The notes: generated by a model from the sequence alone, not told the origin. Shown: positions 32,370-44,234, counted from the first letter of the stretch. The stretch: 64,000 nucleotides of DNA from Petaurus breviceps papuanus (GCA_028583685.1 JAMXIF010000003.1:71675925-71739924), one strand, 5' to 3'. Made by a program: numbers and translations.

Positions 32370-33032
32370 TGATAGTAATGGCAATTAAAGATTCCCCTGT
32401 ATTGGCTTAGTTTTTCAAATTGATTGTGTTAAAACCCAGAGCTTGTTAATCCCACCTGTGGGATGGACTTGTTGATGTGAAAAGAAAGTCCTGAACTGGG
32501 AGGAGCTGGTGACGTAGATTTGGAGAGACAAGGGAGACACAGAAGAACTTTTTGGAAGCAGCACCTCGTGGAGGGAGAGAGAGAGACTAAGAGAATTGCT
32601 GGGGGCCACCTTGAATCGCCCTGGACTTTTGAGACCTGCCCCCGGAGCTGCCAAGGACTGAGGAGACATGGCTGTTTTGCTGGTACTTTGTCTGTCTGTT
32701 TTGATGTTGTTTTGCCAGATTTGTCCACTGGTGAAAGACAGTCCTTTTGTTGAAGAAGTCCTGGAACCTGGCTGCTGGCTAAGAGATCCTGAGACTGTAC
32801 TGCAGACAGAGAGTGAATACTGTCCACTGGTGAAGGACAGTGCTGTTGTTGCAGGGGTCTGGAGACTGTCCTGCAGACAGAGTGAATACTGTCCACTGGT
32901 GAAGGACAGTGCTGTTGTTGCAGGGGTCTGGGGTCTGGGAACCTTTCTGTTGGTTCAGAAGCCCTGCACTAAATCTCCAAATCACAGCGATCTATGACAT
33001 GTTTAGTAAATAAATCCTAGGTTGTTGCTTCA
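32370..33032 (+). mobile_element. LTR-like relic with internal tandem repeat
   Basis: About 660 bp. Begins near 'tgtgatagtaatggcaatta' and ends 'gttgcttcacc' shortly after AATAAA at 33010-33015, a layout fitting a solo LTR of an endogenous retrovirus. It holds two near-identical units of about 70 bp (32791-32861 and 32862-32930) and a third, weaker partial match near 32722. No retroviral genes adjoin it. Boundaries and family are tentative. Confidence 0.5.
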
Positions 33033-33033
33033 C

Positions 33034-33150
33034 CTAGGTTAAGTGACTTGCCTCAGGTCACATGGCTAGAATCCCAGGTCAGATTTGAGCCCAGGTCTTC
33101 CTAATTCCACACCTAGCTGGTTGTCCATCAGTCTGCCTCTCCATGTTAGG
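33034..33150 (-). mobile_element. MIR fragment, antisense
   Basis: 'gttaagtgacttgcctcagg' and 'ttgagcccaggtcttcctaa'. Confidence 0.8.
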
Positions 33151-34260
33151 CCCCAAAGCAATTATTCCCAAATCTTTAGTAACAGCAACTACTGTTTAGA
33201 CCACACCATTTTCCAATTATGAGAAAAGTATCCTGATACTAGTTTCTAGGCTTCTTTCAATTCCTGTATTACAACAATGCAAAAATTGGTTGAATTAACC
33301 TTCCACCAAAATCTGGCAGGTAAATTATCAAATTAACAACATTGAAACAATTAGATAGTTTTACTTACCCTTAATTGTTGATAAACACTGCTTGACTCAT
33401 TTTATTAGCTGTGATGTATTACATTTAATATTGTCATCATTTCTGTATAAACCTACTGCATTACAATTCTGCAGGCACATGATTATAGTCAAGCTTTAGA
33501 AGACCCAAGGGGTTCTACTGAAGACCTTAACCAACATGGAAAGCAGAGAGCAACTACAATAGTAATTATAGTCAAATCTAATTGTCCTAAGACCTAAAAC
33601 TTATTGGTCATATCTTTGAAATATCACAAGTTTCTCAGTGTACCATCTGTGAGAAGGGTAATTGATGAGTTTGGAGGCAATATCTATAAACTATCGCACA
33701 TTCATATATGATATCATCTCTGCAGTTATTCTGTAAAATCTAAGAATGTTACAACTCTTCTTGGATCTGCCCGCAGTGCTGACTTCATCAAAAGATGAGC
33801 CTATTTATGTGCTGGCAGATTCCACTGAGCTATATAATCAGGTATTGATATACAGCATAGATTGATTATATAGTCATTGCAGCAACCTGCAACCTACCAA
33901 CACTAGGAAAGATTTTCATTTAACAAAACAAAGCAGCAATTGTCCCTCAGTGGTTATAGCATTAAAATTTTACAGGATTCTGTTTTTTTATACTTTGAGG
34001 GTATTTATATCACACTTAATGTTTTACAGATTTATTATAATGCAGAGTCATATTCAAAGAACATAGAAACATGGCAGACTTGCCTGATTGGCAGAAATCT
34101 GTGTTCGCTGTGACTCTGCTCTCATAACACAGTAATCTTGCAATAAATAAGCATACTTAACAAAAAGAAGATAAAATGAGTTGTAGAGGAGTATTTGTAA
34201 ACCTAAATACAGATGCATCATTCATATGGATGTGTGAAACCTTAGAAATACTTCAAGCAG
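33150..34260. other. No recognised feature
   Basis: About 1.1 kb upstream sequence without a recognised repeat or long open frame; one of the longer apparently single-copy stretches. Confidence 0.5.
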
Positions 34261-34264
34261 GTTG

Positions 34265-34455
34265 TTTTGAGAGTTAAACTTGGAGTCAGGAAGAACTGAA
34301 TGCAAATCTTACTTTAGACACTAGCTGTGTGACCCTGGAGAACTCATTTGACCTGTCCAAACTTAAGTTTCCTCATCCATTGTTAGGATTAAATGAAATA
34401 ACATGTACAGCCCTTTGTAAACTTTAAAGTACTATATAAATGATACCTATTAAGT
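34265..34455 (+). mobile_element. MIR-family SINE (sense)
   Basis: 'actagctgtgtgaccctgga' (34320-34339), 'taagtttcctcatccattgt'. Confidence 0.8.
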
Positions 34456-34459
34456 CAAG

Positions 34460-35035
34460 ATCCAAAATACTTAGCACTTACCAAGAGATAGATTACTTGA
34501 GCTTATGTGGAAATGACCTAATTTATTTTTTTTAAAAGCTATAGTGTGCTTTCTGCTATACTATGCCTTGTGTTGTCAATCCAGGAGGGTTACCGTTACC
34601 CCAAATCAGTGCTTTTCTGCAACCATATGCAGCTGATGCTGGACCAGTCTGGCAAAGAAACAGGAAATATTTAGTGATGCAAAAAGAGGGGATTCCACAA
34701 GCTAGAGCTAAAAATGACCTAAGACACACATACACACAAACAGGCCATAAATTGCCCAGCCACTTATGCACTTAGCACTTGGGATTATTCACTGGCCTTC
34801 CAAATTGCACCCCTTAGGTCCTTCTTTTTTAAATGTTTTTCCTCTTTTCTAGGCTTTCCTTAATATTCATATGAACCTGACTTCCTCAGTTTAAAAAAAA
34901 ATTGGGAAGATGGGGAGGAAGGAGACATGTAATTGTTATTTGCCCTTGGTTTTTGCCATTCTACAGGATGAAATGGCACTGTGAAATGGTCAACATCAAT
35001 TTTCTATCAGAAAAACTGATCTTGCATCTCAACTT
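34460..35035. other. No recognised feature
   Basis: Unassigned; short complementary open frames at 34556-34775 mirror each other and look fortuitous. Confidence 0.45.
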
Positions 35036-35039
35036 TGTG

Positions 35040-35205
35040 GCTTACCACTTTAAATCCTGCCTCTCTCACTTAGTACCTGTGTGACCTTGGGAAACTCAAC
35101 CTCAGTCTCTACTTTCTGATCTGTAAAATGAGGTGGACTACATGGCCTTTGAGATCCTTTCCAGCCTTAAATTTATAATCCTATGACCCTCTGTGTATCT
35201 CAACT
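35040..35205 (+). mobile_element. MIR-family SINE (sense)
   Basis: 'gtacctgtgtgaccttggga' (35073-35092), 'ctgatctgtaaaatgaggtg'. Confidence 0.8.
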
Positions 35206-35439
35206 TCTTATTCTATGACATAGAAACAAATGATATTGTCAGGAGAGCTTAAGAAATAGAATCTAAGATTATCAAGCCTTGAATGATTGAAGAACATTGA
35301 AGATTCTAGGGACACAGGATGTGTTTTCCTCTTTTTTCCCTTTGAAGACAAGGCATTCAGAACATAAAAACTGATTTAGTGAGATTAAGAAGGTGGTCTT
35401 TAACAATGGAACTTGTATTTCTGAAACATGTCTTAAAAT

Positions 35440-35745
35440 AGAATGAAAAAATTTCTTTGTTTTGTTGTGTTTTTTTTTTACATTTTAAGTTGTGCATTGT
35501 CTCCCTCCCTACCTTTTTCCCCCTTCCCCCCCCAGAGAAGGCCACCATTTGACAGAGATATAGATATGTTGGGGGGGGGTATATGTGTGTGTGTATGTAT
35601 AAAACCATACTATGAATACTTCTGTTATCTTTTCTTTCTCTGGAGCATCTTCCTTTCTCTAGCATCTTCCTTCACAGGTACTTTGTAATTGATTTGAGTA
35701 TTTATAGTACTCAGAACAATTTAGTCATTCACAGAGTGGGAAACC
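35440..35745 (-). mobile_element. L1 3' UTR fragment, antisense
   Basis: 'gagaaggccaccatttgaca' followed by a (GT)n-like run, 'tctttctctggagcatcttc' and 'ttagtcattcacagagtg', the reversed L1 3' UTR pattern. Confidence 0.6.
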
Positions 35746-35901
35746 ATGGTAAAGAGAATTTGGGTGATGCCAGCAGAGTAAGAAACAGTCATAATTTTAT
35801 TATCAGAGTATTTTGCAAAACACCTGAACAGAAAGAGATAGTGTGGGAAACAGAAAAGAAGTGTGGTACATAGACAAGATATAGTAGTGATAGGAAATTT
35901 C

Positions 35902-36055
35902 TTTTTTTTTTTAAAGCAATTGGGGTTAAGTAACTTGCTCAAGGTTACACGGCCAGTTATTTTGTGTGGGTGTTAAGTATCTGAGGCCAGAACTGATCCA
36001 GGGTCTCCCGACTCTGGGGCCAATGCTCTTACTCACTGTGCCACCTGGCTGCCCC
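35902..36055 (-). mobile_element. tRNA-derived SINE, tail type B, antisense
   Basis: Perfect 16-bp target duplication AGTGATAGGAAATTTC at 35886-35901 and 36056-36071. Poly-T start and reversed head 'gtgccacctggctgcccc'. Confidence 0.95.
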
Positions 36056-36074
36056 AGTGATAGGAAATTTCAGT

Positions 36075-36575
36075 TGTCCAGTGAACAAAGAATTCACTCT
36101 TTGCTAAACGGAGAATAACAAATTCTTGAGTGGCCATAATACTAATTTCACTATTCAAAGGATGGAGGAAGCAAAAGGGGAAATTCAGTGCTATATATAA
36201 TTCTCACTAAGAGTACAAAATTGGTTAATGTGGTAGAAATGATGGGAACCTTTAAGGGAAGCCACTTCTTCTGGAGTTTTGATGGAAGAGAAGAAAACCA
36301 TGCATAGTCTGTTATGCACAGATTTCAAAGATTACAGAACAAATATAGGAAGGGACCCAAGGACTAAAGTCAGCCCTGAAGGAATGGAGAACTCTCAGGA
36401 ATGAAATTCTGAGGACATAAAGGGAAACAGTTCTGAAGAGAAGGGGGAAAAATGGAATTTAGATCAACCAATTTAGAATTTTTAAAAATATGTACCAGAG
36501 ATGAATGTAAGACCAGATGATTGAAGATGACTGAGTGTGGCATGGCCCTGTAAAAATAGTGTCAAGAGTGCTGAT
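36075..36575. other. Mostly unassigned, perhaps L2-derived
   Basis: 'gggacccaaggactaaagtc' resembles reversed L2 5' sequence, but the match is weak. Confidence 0.4.
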
Positions 36576-37207
36576 GTGGGGGCGAAGCCAAGATGGTAGA
36601 GTAAAAGCAGGAACTTTCTTGATCTGCTGCTCCAACCACCTTCAATACCATAAAAAAAAAAAAATGACTCTAAACAAATTTTAGAGCTACTGAACCCACA
36701 GAGTGACAGAGGGAAACAAATATCCCCCAGAGGCAGCTTGGCAGGCCAACAGGAAGGGTCTATCACAGCAAACTGGAAGACGAGTACAGGCCTGCATGAG
36801 CCATGCCAGCCCAGGCTTGTGACCCAGACCGGCCAAAGCAGACTTCAGGAGAGTGAATTACCAGCAGATGTGTCAGTTTCCAGACTTCTCAACTCATAAA
36901 CACCAAAGAGAAAGTATAAGGTCAGTAGGGAACTCTGCTGGAATTAGGTGACAGAAAAGCAAGGTCTGACCCCTGCCCTATGGGTGAGAGGTGGCACAGG
37001 CAGCTGTAGCTGCTGCCGTGTGACTGCCTCCAGAGCTCCTGGCGTGCAGCTCATAGGGGGAACAAGCAACCATTCAGAGGGTAATCATTCTTGCTTTGAC
37101 CAGAGGTCAAACAAGCTAGGATTAAAACCAAGAATCACCTACCCAGCAAAACTGAGTATCATGTTTCAGGGGAAAATATGGTCATTCAATGAAATAGAGG
37201 ACTTTCA
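36576..37207 (+). mobile_element. L1/HAL1-type element, 5' UTR joined to ORF1 end
   Basis: Opens with the L1 5' start 'cgaagccaagatggtagagt', runs through about 500 bp of 5' UTR, then passes at about 37095-37110 directly into the ORF1 C-terminal block (LGLKPRITYPAKLSIMFQG, on the plus strand). Most of ORF1 is missing and the copy stops at about 37207. Confidence 0.75.
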
Positions 37208-37383
37208 AGTATTCTGGGCTGAATTTAATAAAATGAAATTTAATAGAGGTATATGTAAAATCTTACCCTGAGCTTCAAAGAGTCCTGAGAGTTTTAGTAG
37301 ACTAAAAATTCACCATTTGTCAGCAGTGTGATGTGGCAGCCAAAAAAATCCAATTGATCTTGGGTTTCATTAAGAAAAGTTGA

Positions 37384-37560
37384 AGGGGCGGCTAGGTGGC
37401 ACAATGAATGTTCCGACTCTACCAGCCCTGGAGTCAGGAGGTCCTGAGTTCAAATCCGGCCTCAGACCCTTAACACAAAACTAGCCATGTGAGCTTGGGC
37501 AAGTCACTTAATCCCAATGGCCCTGCCTTCCCCCTCCAAAAAGAAAAGAAGAGAAAAAAA
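37384..37560 (+). mobile_element. tRNA-derived SINE, tail type A
   Basis: 'ggggcggctaggtggcacaa' head, C-rich tail and A-rich end. Flanked by AAAAGTTGA on both sides (about 37375-37383 and 37559-37567). Confidence 0.9.
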
Positions 37561-37571
37561 AAGTTGAGCTA

Positions 37572-38140
37572 GAAATTGAGGGGATGCCAGTCAACTGGGG
37601 AAATGACTGAAGAAGTTGTGGTATGTAATTGTGATGGGATATTATTATACTATAAGAAATGACAAGCAGGATGCTTTCTAAAAAACCTGGAAAGACCAGC
37701 ATGAGATGATGCAAAGTGAAGTGAGCAGAACCCACAGATGACTGTACTCTGTAACAACAATATTGTATGATGATCAAACTATAAATGACAGCTATTCTCA
37801 GCAATACAGGGATCTAAGACAGTTCCAAAGGATTCATGATGAAAAATGCTATCTGCCTCCAGATAAAAAATTGATGGAGTCTAAATGCAGATCAAAGCAT
37901 ACTTTTTTTTTAACTTTATTTTCCTTGGGTTTCTTTTTTTTTCTGTTAGTGTTTTCTTTCACAACCTAATTAATACAGACATATGTTTTGTATTGCTGAC
38001 CATATATAAAGTGTCAAACTGCTTGCTTTCTCAGTGAGGAAGAATGGGGGGGGAGGAGGAAAGGAACAAATTTGGAACACAAAATTTTAAAAAAACGTTA
38101 AAAATGTTTTAGATGTAATTGGAAAAAAAAAATAATAAGA
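37572..38140 (+). mobile_element. L1 3' UTR, 5'-truncated, sense
   Basis: 'gggatgccagtcaactgggg' (37580-37599), 'agtgaagtgagcagaaccca', 'tctgcctccagataaaaaat', G-run and A-rich end. Flanks AGAAATTGAG and AGAAACTGAG are alike and mark the insertion into CR1/L3. Confidence 0.85.
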
Positions 38141-38362
38141 GAAACTGAGCTTCCAGGACTAAGAAGGTGATTGTCCCTATGTCATCTCTCCTGGGCAAAT
38201 AACATCTGGAATATATAATTCTGTTCTGCTAACCAAATCTGACCATAGTTTAAGAACATTTATAAATTAGAAAACTGTCCAGAGCCTTGAGTTTATATAA
38301 TATTACAGTGTTACAATAGTTTGAAGGAACTTGGAATATTTAGTCTAAAGAATAGAAGATTC

Positions 38363-38525
38363 GGGGGCAGCTAGGTGGCGCAGTGAATAGAGCACCAGCC
38401 TTGGAGTCTGGAGCACCTGAGTTCAAATCCAGCCTTAGATACTTAACACTTACTAGCCGTGTGGCCTTGTACAAGTCACTTAACCACAATTGCCCTATCT
38501 TCCCCCCTCCAAAAAGAAAAAAAGA
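38363..38525 (+). mobile_element. tRNA-derived SINE, tail type A
   Basis: 'gggggcagctaggtggcgca' head. Target duplication AGAAGATTC at 38354-38362 and 38526-38534. Confidence 0.93.
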
Positions 38526-39164
38526 AGAAGATTCAAAGTAGAACATGCGAGATAGCTTTCTTAAAGTATTTGAAGGGTTACTATGTGGACAAAACTTGTT
38601 CTGTTTGGCCACAGAGGGCAAGAACTAGGAATAATTGTGGAAGTTGCAAGAGACTAAATAAGGTTGATGTAAAGAAAAAGCTTCCTAATAACCAGAGCTG
38701 TCCTAAAGTGGAATGAGCTGCCTGGGAATGTGGTAGGTTCCTTCTCATTGGTGGTCTTTGAATAGAGGCATATAATAGTATGAATTTTTTTCTGATATAG
38801 TTTGGTCTAAATGACCTAATTGGTGTCTTCTAACTCTAAAATTCTATGATTCTCTGGCTAGATAAGTTGTTTTGAACATGTGGACCACCCTAATTCATTG
38901 TAAAGGACTGCCCAAAAATTCATAAATAAATATGCTTTCTGGGGCCAGAGAGTCCTGAATGTCCTTTTCAAGCATATCATGTGTGAGCATGTAACATAGA
39001 AATATCTCTGAAGCAGAAGGTTTTGAAAAGAGTGATGGGAAGAAGGGGGAGAATGGGAAAATGTCAGTTGAAAGGTGCTACTTAAGTATAACACGTCATC
39101 CTGATGTGGTTTGTTGATGTGGTATTCCCTTTTCCTTCTGCAAAACCAATGTCATGAGAGTATA

Positions 39165-39300
39165 TTAGTATGCTGGGGAATAGATAAGTTCCCCTCTGCA
39201 CCAGTATAAGTTAAGATATGAGGAAATGGGCTCAGAGACTTAATAAAACTTGTTTGTAATCTCCTGGTTTTCAAATGGCAGAACCTGACTTGAACCCAGG
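39165..39300 (-). mobile_element. MIR fragment, antisense, diverged
   Basis: 'gcagaacctgacttgaaccc' (39279-39298) after 'gaggaaatgggctcagaga'. Confidence 0.6.
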
Positions 39301-39309
39301 ATATAGTGA

Positions 39310-39720
39310 CTTCAGGGACATTGTATTTTCCCATTTCCTTCTTTATCAATTCATATATGTTTTCCCAGGCTTCTCTGAAATTATCCCTTTACTTCTGCTC
39401 ATTTCCCAGTGTAATATCTCCAGAAATACAAGATTATTCCACTACATTAATATATCATCATTTTTTTCTGTAATCCTCCAAATGAGGGGAAACCCCTTAA
39501 TTTCTAGTTGTTTGACCCTGCAAAAAGAGCTGCTATAAATATTTTTGTACATGTGAGATCTTTTCTTCTTTGATCTCTTTGCTTTTAAGAATGGTTGAAT
39601 CAATTCACAGTTCCAGCACCAGTGCATCAATGTGCCTTCAACCCTCCCAGCATTATTTTCCTTTTATAATCAGCTTTTCCATGCTCATGGCTGTGATTAG
39701 GAACAGCTGAGTTGCTTTAA
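39310..39720 (-). mobile_element. L1 3' UTR fragment, antisense
   Basis: 'tgcaaaaagagctgctataa' (39519-39538), 'ttttgtacatgtgagatctt', 'tcaattcacagttccagcac'. Confidence 0.75.
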
Positions 39721-39724
39721 TTTC

Positions 39725-40220
39725 TAATTCTCCTGCCCACATTGCTGGAGGCAGCTGAGTCTCATGCTCAAACCATGTTCTCAGCAGGATGAGCTGAAGA
39801 CTTCTAGCCCACCTTCTCATTAAATGTCCATCAGTCAGAGTTGATTTCTCATGTCAATAGCATTTTTACAAAGGTCCTTAAAGCATTCCGTATCTTCATG
39901 GGTCTGTCTTTGGTTACTGAGAGATACTACTATCAATTTAGATTATTAGCTAGCCTAATTAATAAGTTGATGATTAATTATCCAGAAACTTTGTCTCTCA
40001 GGCTTTTCATTTGTCACAGTAAGATGAGAGGAGAGTAAGTGTAGAAACACCTATTGTAGATTGCCTTTTTAAGGAGTTTAGCTACAAAAGGCAAAAGAAA
40101 TTAAGGATGGCAGGTAGGTGACAGGGATAGAAACATCAGGTGAGGTTTTTTCAGACCTGCTCTTTGAAAATCGCCAAGATTCCTAGGGAAGAGGATAGTA
40201 CTTCCAGCAGCAAAGCACCC
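39725..40220. other. No recognised feature
   Basis: Unassigned upstream sequence. Confidence 0.5.
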
Positions 40221-40224
40221 TGTC

Positions 40225-41300
40225 CTGCTCTATTTACAGAATCTCATTGTTAGAAGGCACTTCTGTGGTTATTTAGTTAAACTCTTACATTAACAGGAGT
40301 TTCCTCTAGTCTCTCTGTAAAATGCAAATGAAGAACTCTTCTTTTTTGTTGTTGTTGTTTTTTGGAGGAGGAAAGGCAGGTCAGTTGCAGTTAAGTGACC
40401 TGCCCAAGGTCACACAGCTAGTAAGTATTAATTGTCAGAGGCTGGATTTGAACTCAGGTCCTCCTGACTCCAAGGCCAGTGCTCTGTTCACCGCTCCACC
40501 TAACAGCCCCCAGAACTCTTCTTTCTTAGGGCATCCTATTCCATTTTTTTGACAACCCTAATTGTAAAGAAGTTTTTCCTTAGGTTGAGTTGAAATCTGC
40601 CTCTGTAATTTCCACACTTTATGCTTTCTTCTGCCATCTGAGGCCAAGGAGAAAAAGTCTAATCCCTCTTGTACATAAATAATTAAAGACAGTTACATAG
40701 TCTCCCTAAGTCTTCTCTTTTTCCAGGAGAAACATTGTGTTATTGCATACTACCCAGGTTCTTCACCATAGTGGTTGCCCTTCTCTAGACATGCTACAGT
40801 TTAACAATATCCTCCATAAAATATGGCATCAAGAACTGAATACAGTATTTCAATTATGGACTGAATTGGGCAGAGTATAGTGGAACTGTCCTTCCCTTAT
40901 TGTTAACACTGTACCTCTCGTAACACAACATGATTGCATTTACTTTTCTGGCTTCCGTGTCACATACTGACATGGAAACAATGGAGGTAATGAGGATTAT
41001 AAGCTGGCAATGCACCAAAACCCCTAGATTTTTTTTTTCATGCAAACCACTATTCAACCGTAACCCAAATATGGGACTTTATGGTTATTCCTACTCAGTT
41101 TCATCTTTTTAAGTGTCATTATTGTAGACTCTCAGGAATATTTCGACCTCTGATTGTTATCTAATAGGTTACCTATCCCTCCCAGCTCTGTTACTGCAAA
41201 TCAGATAGTCATGCCATCTAAGGTCCATCCAATTTATTCATTTTAAAATGTAAAATAGAACAGGGCAGATAAATAGTGTGCTCCAGTAGAAATGTATTTC
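40225..41300 (-). mobile_element. CR1/L3 LINE, antisense, split by a SINE
   Basis: Reversed blocks: 'cattgttagaaggcacttct', 'aagtctaatccctcttgtac' (40655-40674), 'ttgcccttctctagacatgc', 'aagaactgaatacagtattt' (40832-40851), and 'ccctagattttttttttcat'. A younger SINE sits at 40346-40511. Confidence 0.7.
40346..40511 (-). mobile_element. tRNA-derived SINE, tail type A, antisense
   Basis: Reversed tail, 'ctgcccaaggtcacacagct', reversed head 'gctccacctaacagccccc'. Target duplication AGAACTCTTCTT at about 40332-40343 and 40512-40523. Confidence 0.92.
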
Positions 41301-41304
41301 CAAG

Positions 41305-42730
41305 ATGACAGCAAACCATCAATGTCTACTGTTTGGTATTATCCCTGCCCTCACATACCCTACCTTCCATACTCAGCAGCATCCTTTGGCTTCACCCACA
41401 TTATGCCTGATCTTGGCTCAAATGATTTCATACTTTGAAGAAATGAAATGTGTCCCCTCAGGAAAAACATAGAAATTATTCTTCCTGTTTCAGTGTTGTT
41501 GTTGTCTTTCTCGAATGCTGGTATTCCCTGTCCTCCATCACCTTATCTCTCCATACACTTTACCAAGGTTATACTACCAAAATAAGAAACTTGCACTTTC
41601 TTCTTTACTTGGAAATTTGGGATATTTTTTTGCTTCATTATGATTATGAGTACTAATAAGCCAGCATGACATTTTGCCCAGCTTGCTTTTTGAAGTTAGT
41701 TAACTGTGATGTCCCAATAATTCTAGCCTATCTTCTCTTCTGTTTATGCTGAGAAGAATCTGTGCTTGGAAGAAGAGGGAATTCTTTAAGCTGACTAATT
41801 AATTTCTCCAATTGTTGGGAATGATGGTATGATATCAGAGGTACAATATGGGCCCCAAACCCCCAAATAATCTCTTCCATCTGTTCTGAGATGCCTCAAA
41901 TGCCACAACAGCATATTAATTTTATTTAGTTTGTCATTGATTCTGGTAGTCCCTATTGGAAAGTTAACATTTTTAAGATATCAGGCATTTGCACTTAAAT
42001 GTTAATGAGTTAGTTACTTTAGTAGGAGCCTTCATATGGTAGAACACTGAGTCTTTGAATAGTGAAAGAACCAGTCCACTTAAGGGAAAGAATTGGCTAG
42101 AAATTGGAAGCTGGAGGCACAAAAGCCAGAATTACTTACCTAACAACTTTGATTAAGATTACCGCTTTTCCAGAACTCCTTACTTCTGTTTGCCAAATAT
42201 GGGTATATCTACATAATGACCTTCAGAACTCACCCTCCAATAATTAATTTGCTTGAGTACCTACTGAATTTATGTTGGGGAAATGTCCAACCAGTTGTTT
42301 GACAAAATTGCTCAGGCACAGCCCACAGCTCTGTTTGCTACAAATGAGAATATGAGAATTAAAATAATATTCAAGTAATTTGAACTCCCACAAATAGAAG
42401 TCAACAAAGAACTAATTTCTCCCAAATGTGCTGTAACTACCCAAAATTTTTCTCACCATATGCCGTTTGACTTCATGGTTGCATTTTAGAAAAAAAAAAG
42501 GTTTTTTTCTTTTTCATTTATGTGATTATGATAAAATTTGATTATAGAATCTTTATTGATGTTTTTCATACATAAAAATTTAGGTAGCACTAAGTTCCGG
42601 ATTTGTTCCCAGTTTCTTAATTTTTAGATAATAATTCTTCAAAAAGGAATCTCAACATATAAGTCAGTCTGTGATCTTATTAACTTTGTCAGTTCTATGT
42701 GTTTTTTTTAATAAAGAATTTTAATCTGAT
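41305..42730. other. No recognised feature
   Basis: About 1.4 kb of AT-rich upstream DNA without a recognised repeat or long open frame. Confidence 0.5.
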
Positions 42731-42734
42731 GGAA

Positions 42735-43136
42735 GTACCTCACTTATTTTTTTTAAATTTATTTTCTTTTCAATTCAGGAAACCAAACAAGCATTTCCAT
42801 AATACAGTACAATAAAAAAAGATAGTTGCACATGAAGTTGCAAATCTATCATGTACAACTTGCTATTCCCTCCAAATATCCAACAAAATTATGAAAATTT
42901 CTTCTTTGTCCTTTTTCTCCTCCCCTCAACACTCCCCCCACCTTGAGATGGCTACCAATAGACACAAATAGGTATGTATATTATATATGTATATATGCAT
43001 ATAAATGTAAAATTATTCATATATATATATATCAATTCTTTCTCTGGATATAGATAGCATCTCTCTTCATATGTCCTTTATTTTTAATTTGTGTATTTAT
43101 ATAGTCAAAATGATTTAGTCCTTCAGAGTAGTTCAG
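42735..43136 (-). mobile_element. L1 3' UTR, antisense
   Basis: 'acttgctattccctccaaat', 'gatggctaccaatagacaca', (TA)n and 'ttctttctctggatatagat' are the reversed 3' end of an L1 subfamily different from the copy at 46020. Confidence 0.65.
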
Positions 43137-44045
43137 TTTTATTTTTTTAATTAAATTTTGTTTATTTTTAGTTTACATCATTCATTTCCACAAGATTTTG
43201 AGTAAGAAATTTTCTCCCCATCTTTCCCCTACACACCACCCCCAAAACAGCAATCCCACTGTATACCCCCTCCCCCAATCTGCTCTCTCTTATATCCTCC
43301 CCATCCCCCCTCTGACTTTCTAGTATGGCAAGATGGATCTCTATACCCCAGTGCCTGTATATCTTGTTTCCCAGTTGCATGTAAATAATAATAATAATGT
43401 TTTAAAAAACATTTGATTTTAAAACTGAATTCTAGATTATTTCCCTTTCTCCCTCGTCACCCACCTTTACTGGGAAGATAAGCAATTCCATATAGATTGT
43501 ACATGTGTAGCTATGCAAAACATTTCCATAGTGGATATCTTGTGAAAGACTGACTATATTTTCCTTCATCCTATCCCACCCCCCTCTTGTTCTATTCTCT
43601 ACTTTCACCCTGTCCCTTTTCAAAAGTGTGTGCTTCTAACTTCCCTCCCCCCAATATCTCCATCATCCCCCTTCTCCCCCTACTCTCCTGTAGGGTGAGA
43701 CACTCTATTTAGTGTGTATGTCATTCCCTCCCTAAGCCAAATTCAATGAGAGCAAGGTTGATCCATTCCCTTTTGCCTTCCTGTTCTTCCCCTCCATTGT
43801 AACAGTTTTCCCTTGCCTCTTCTATATGAGATAATTTACCCCATTCTGTCTCTCCCCATCTCCTCTCATTATATACCTCTCTCACCTCTTAATTTCACCT
43901 TTTAAGTATCATCCCTTCCTATTCAATTGGTCCTGTGCCCTCTGTTTATGTATACCTGTAGACATATATACACATACTTACATATGTATTGATACTCCCA
44001 TACCCTCCAATATAGACATATATATATATGTATGTATACAAATAC

Positions 44046-44057
44046 ACACATATACAT

Positions 44058-44102
<45 letters not shown>
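44046..44102. repeat. (CA)n(TA)n microsatellite in the HAL1 3' UTR
   Basis: Alternating CA then TA run; apparent YIYI/VCVC peptides across it are artefacts. Confidence 0.9.
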
Positions 44103-44234
44103 CATTTCTATTCCCTTCAACTATTCTCATACTGAGAAAATTTTCATAAGTTACAATTACCATTTTTCTATGTAGTAATATAAGTAGTTCAACATTGATA
44201 AGTTCCTTATGATTTCTTTTCCCTGTTTACCTTC

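Larger units (their letters stand above)
37208..38860 (+). mobile_element. CR1/L3 LINE interrupted by three younger insertions
   Basis: Sense CR1/L3 blocks resume after each insertion: 'gcagtgtgatgtggcagcca' (37323-37342), 'gcttccaggactaagaagg' (38150-38168), 'acttgttctgtttggccaca' (38593-38612), and the end 'ctctaaaattctatgattct'. Inserted within are SINEs at 37384 and 38363 and an L1 3' end at 37572. Confidence 0.75.

Noticed and set aside
32668-32997. 109-codon frame as a secreted host gene
   Set aside because: It lies within an LTR-like repeat and has no seen promoter, exon structure or homology, so I keep it as a finding and not as a gene.
43923-44163. Frames with YIYI and VCVC repeats
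   Set aside because: Translation of the (CA)n(TA)n microsatellite in the HAL1 3' UTR.
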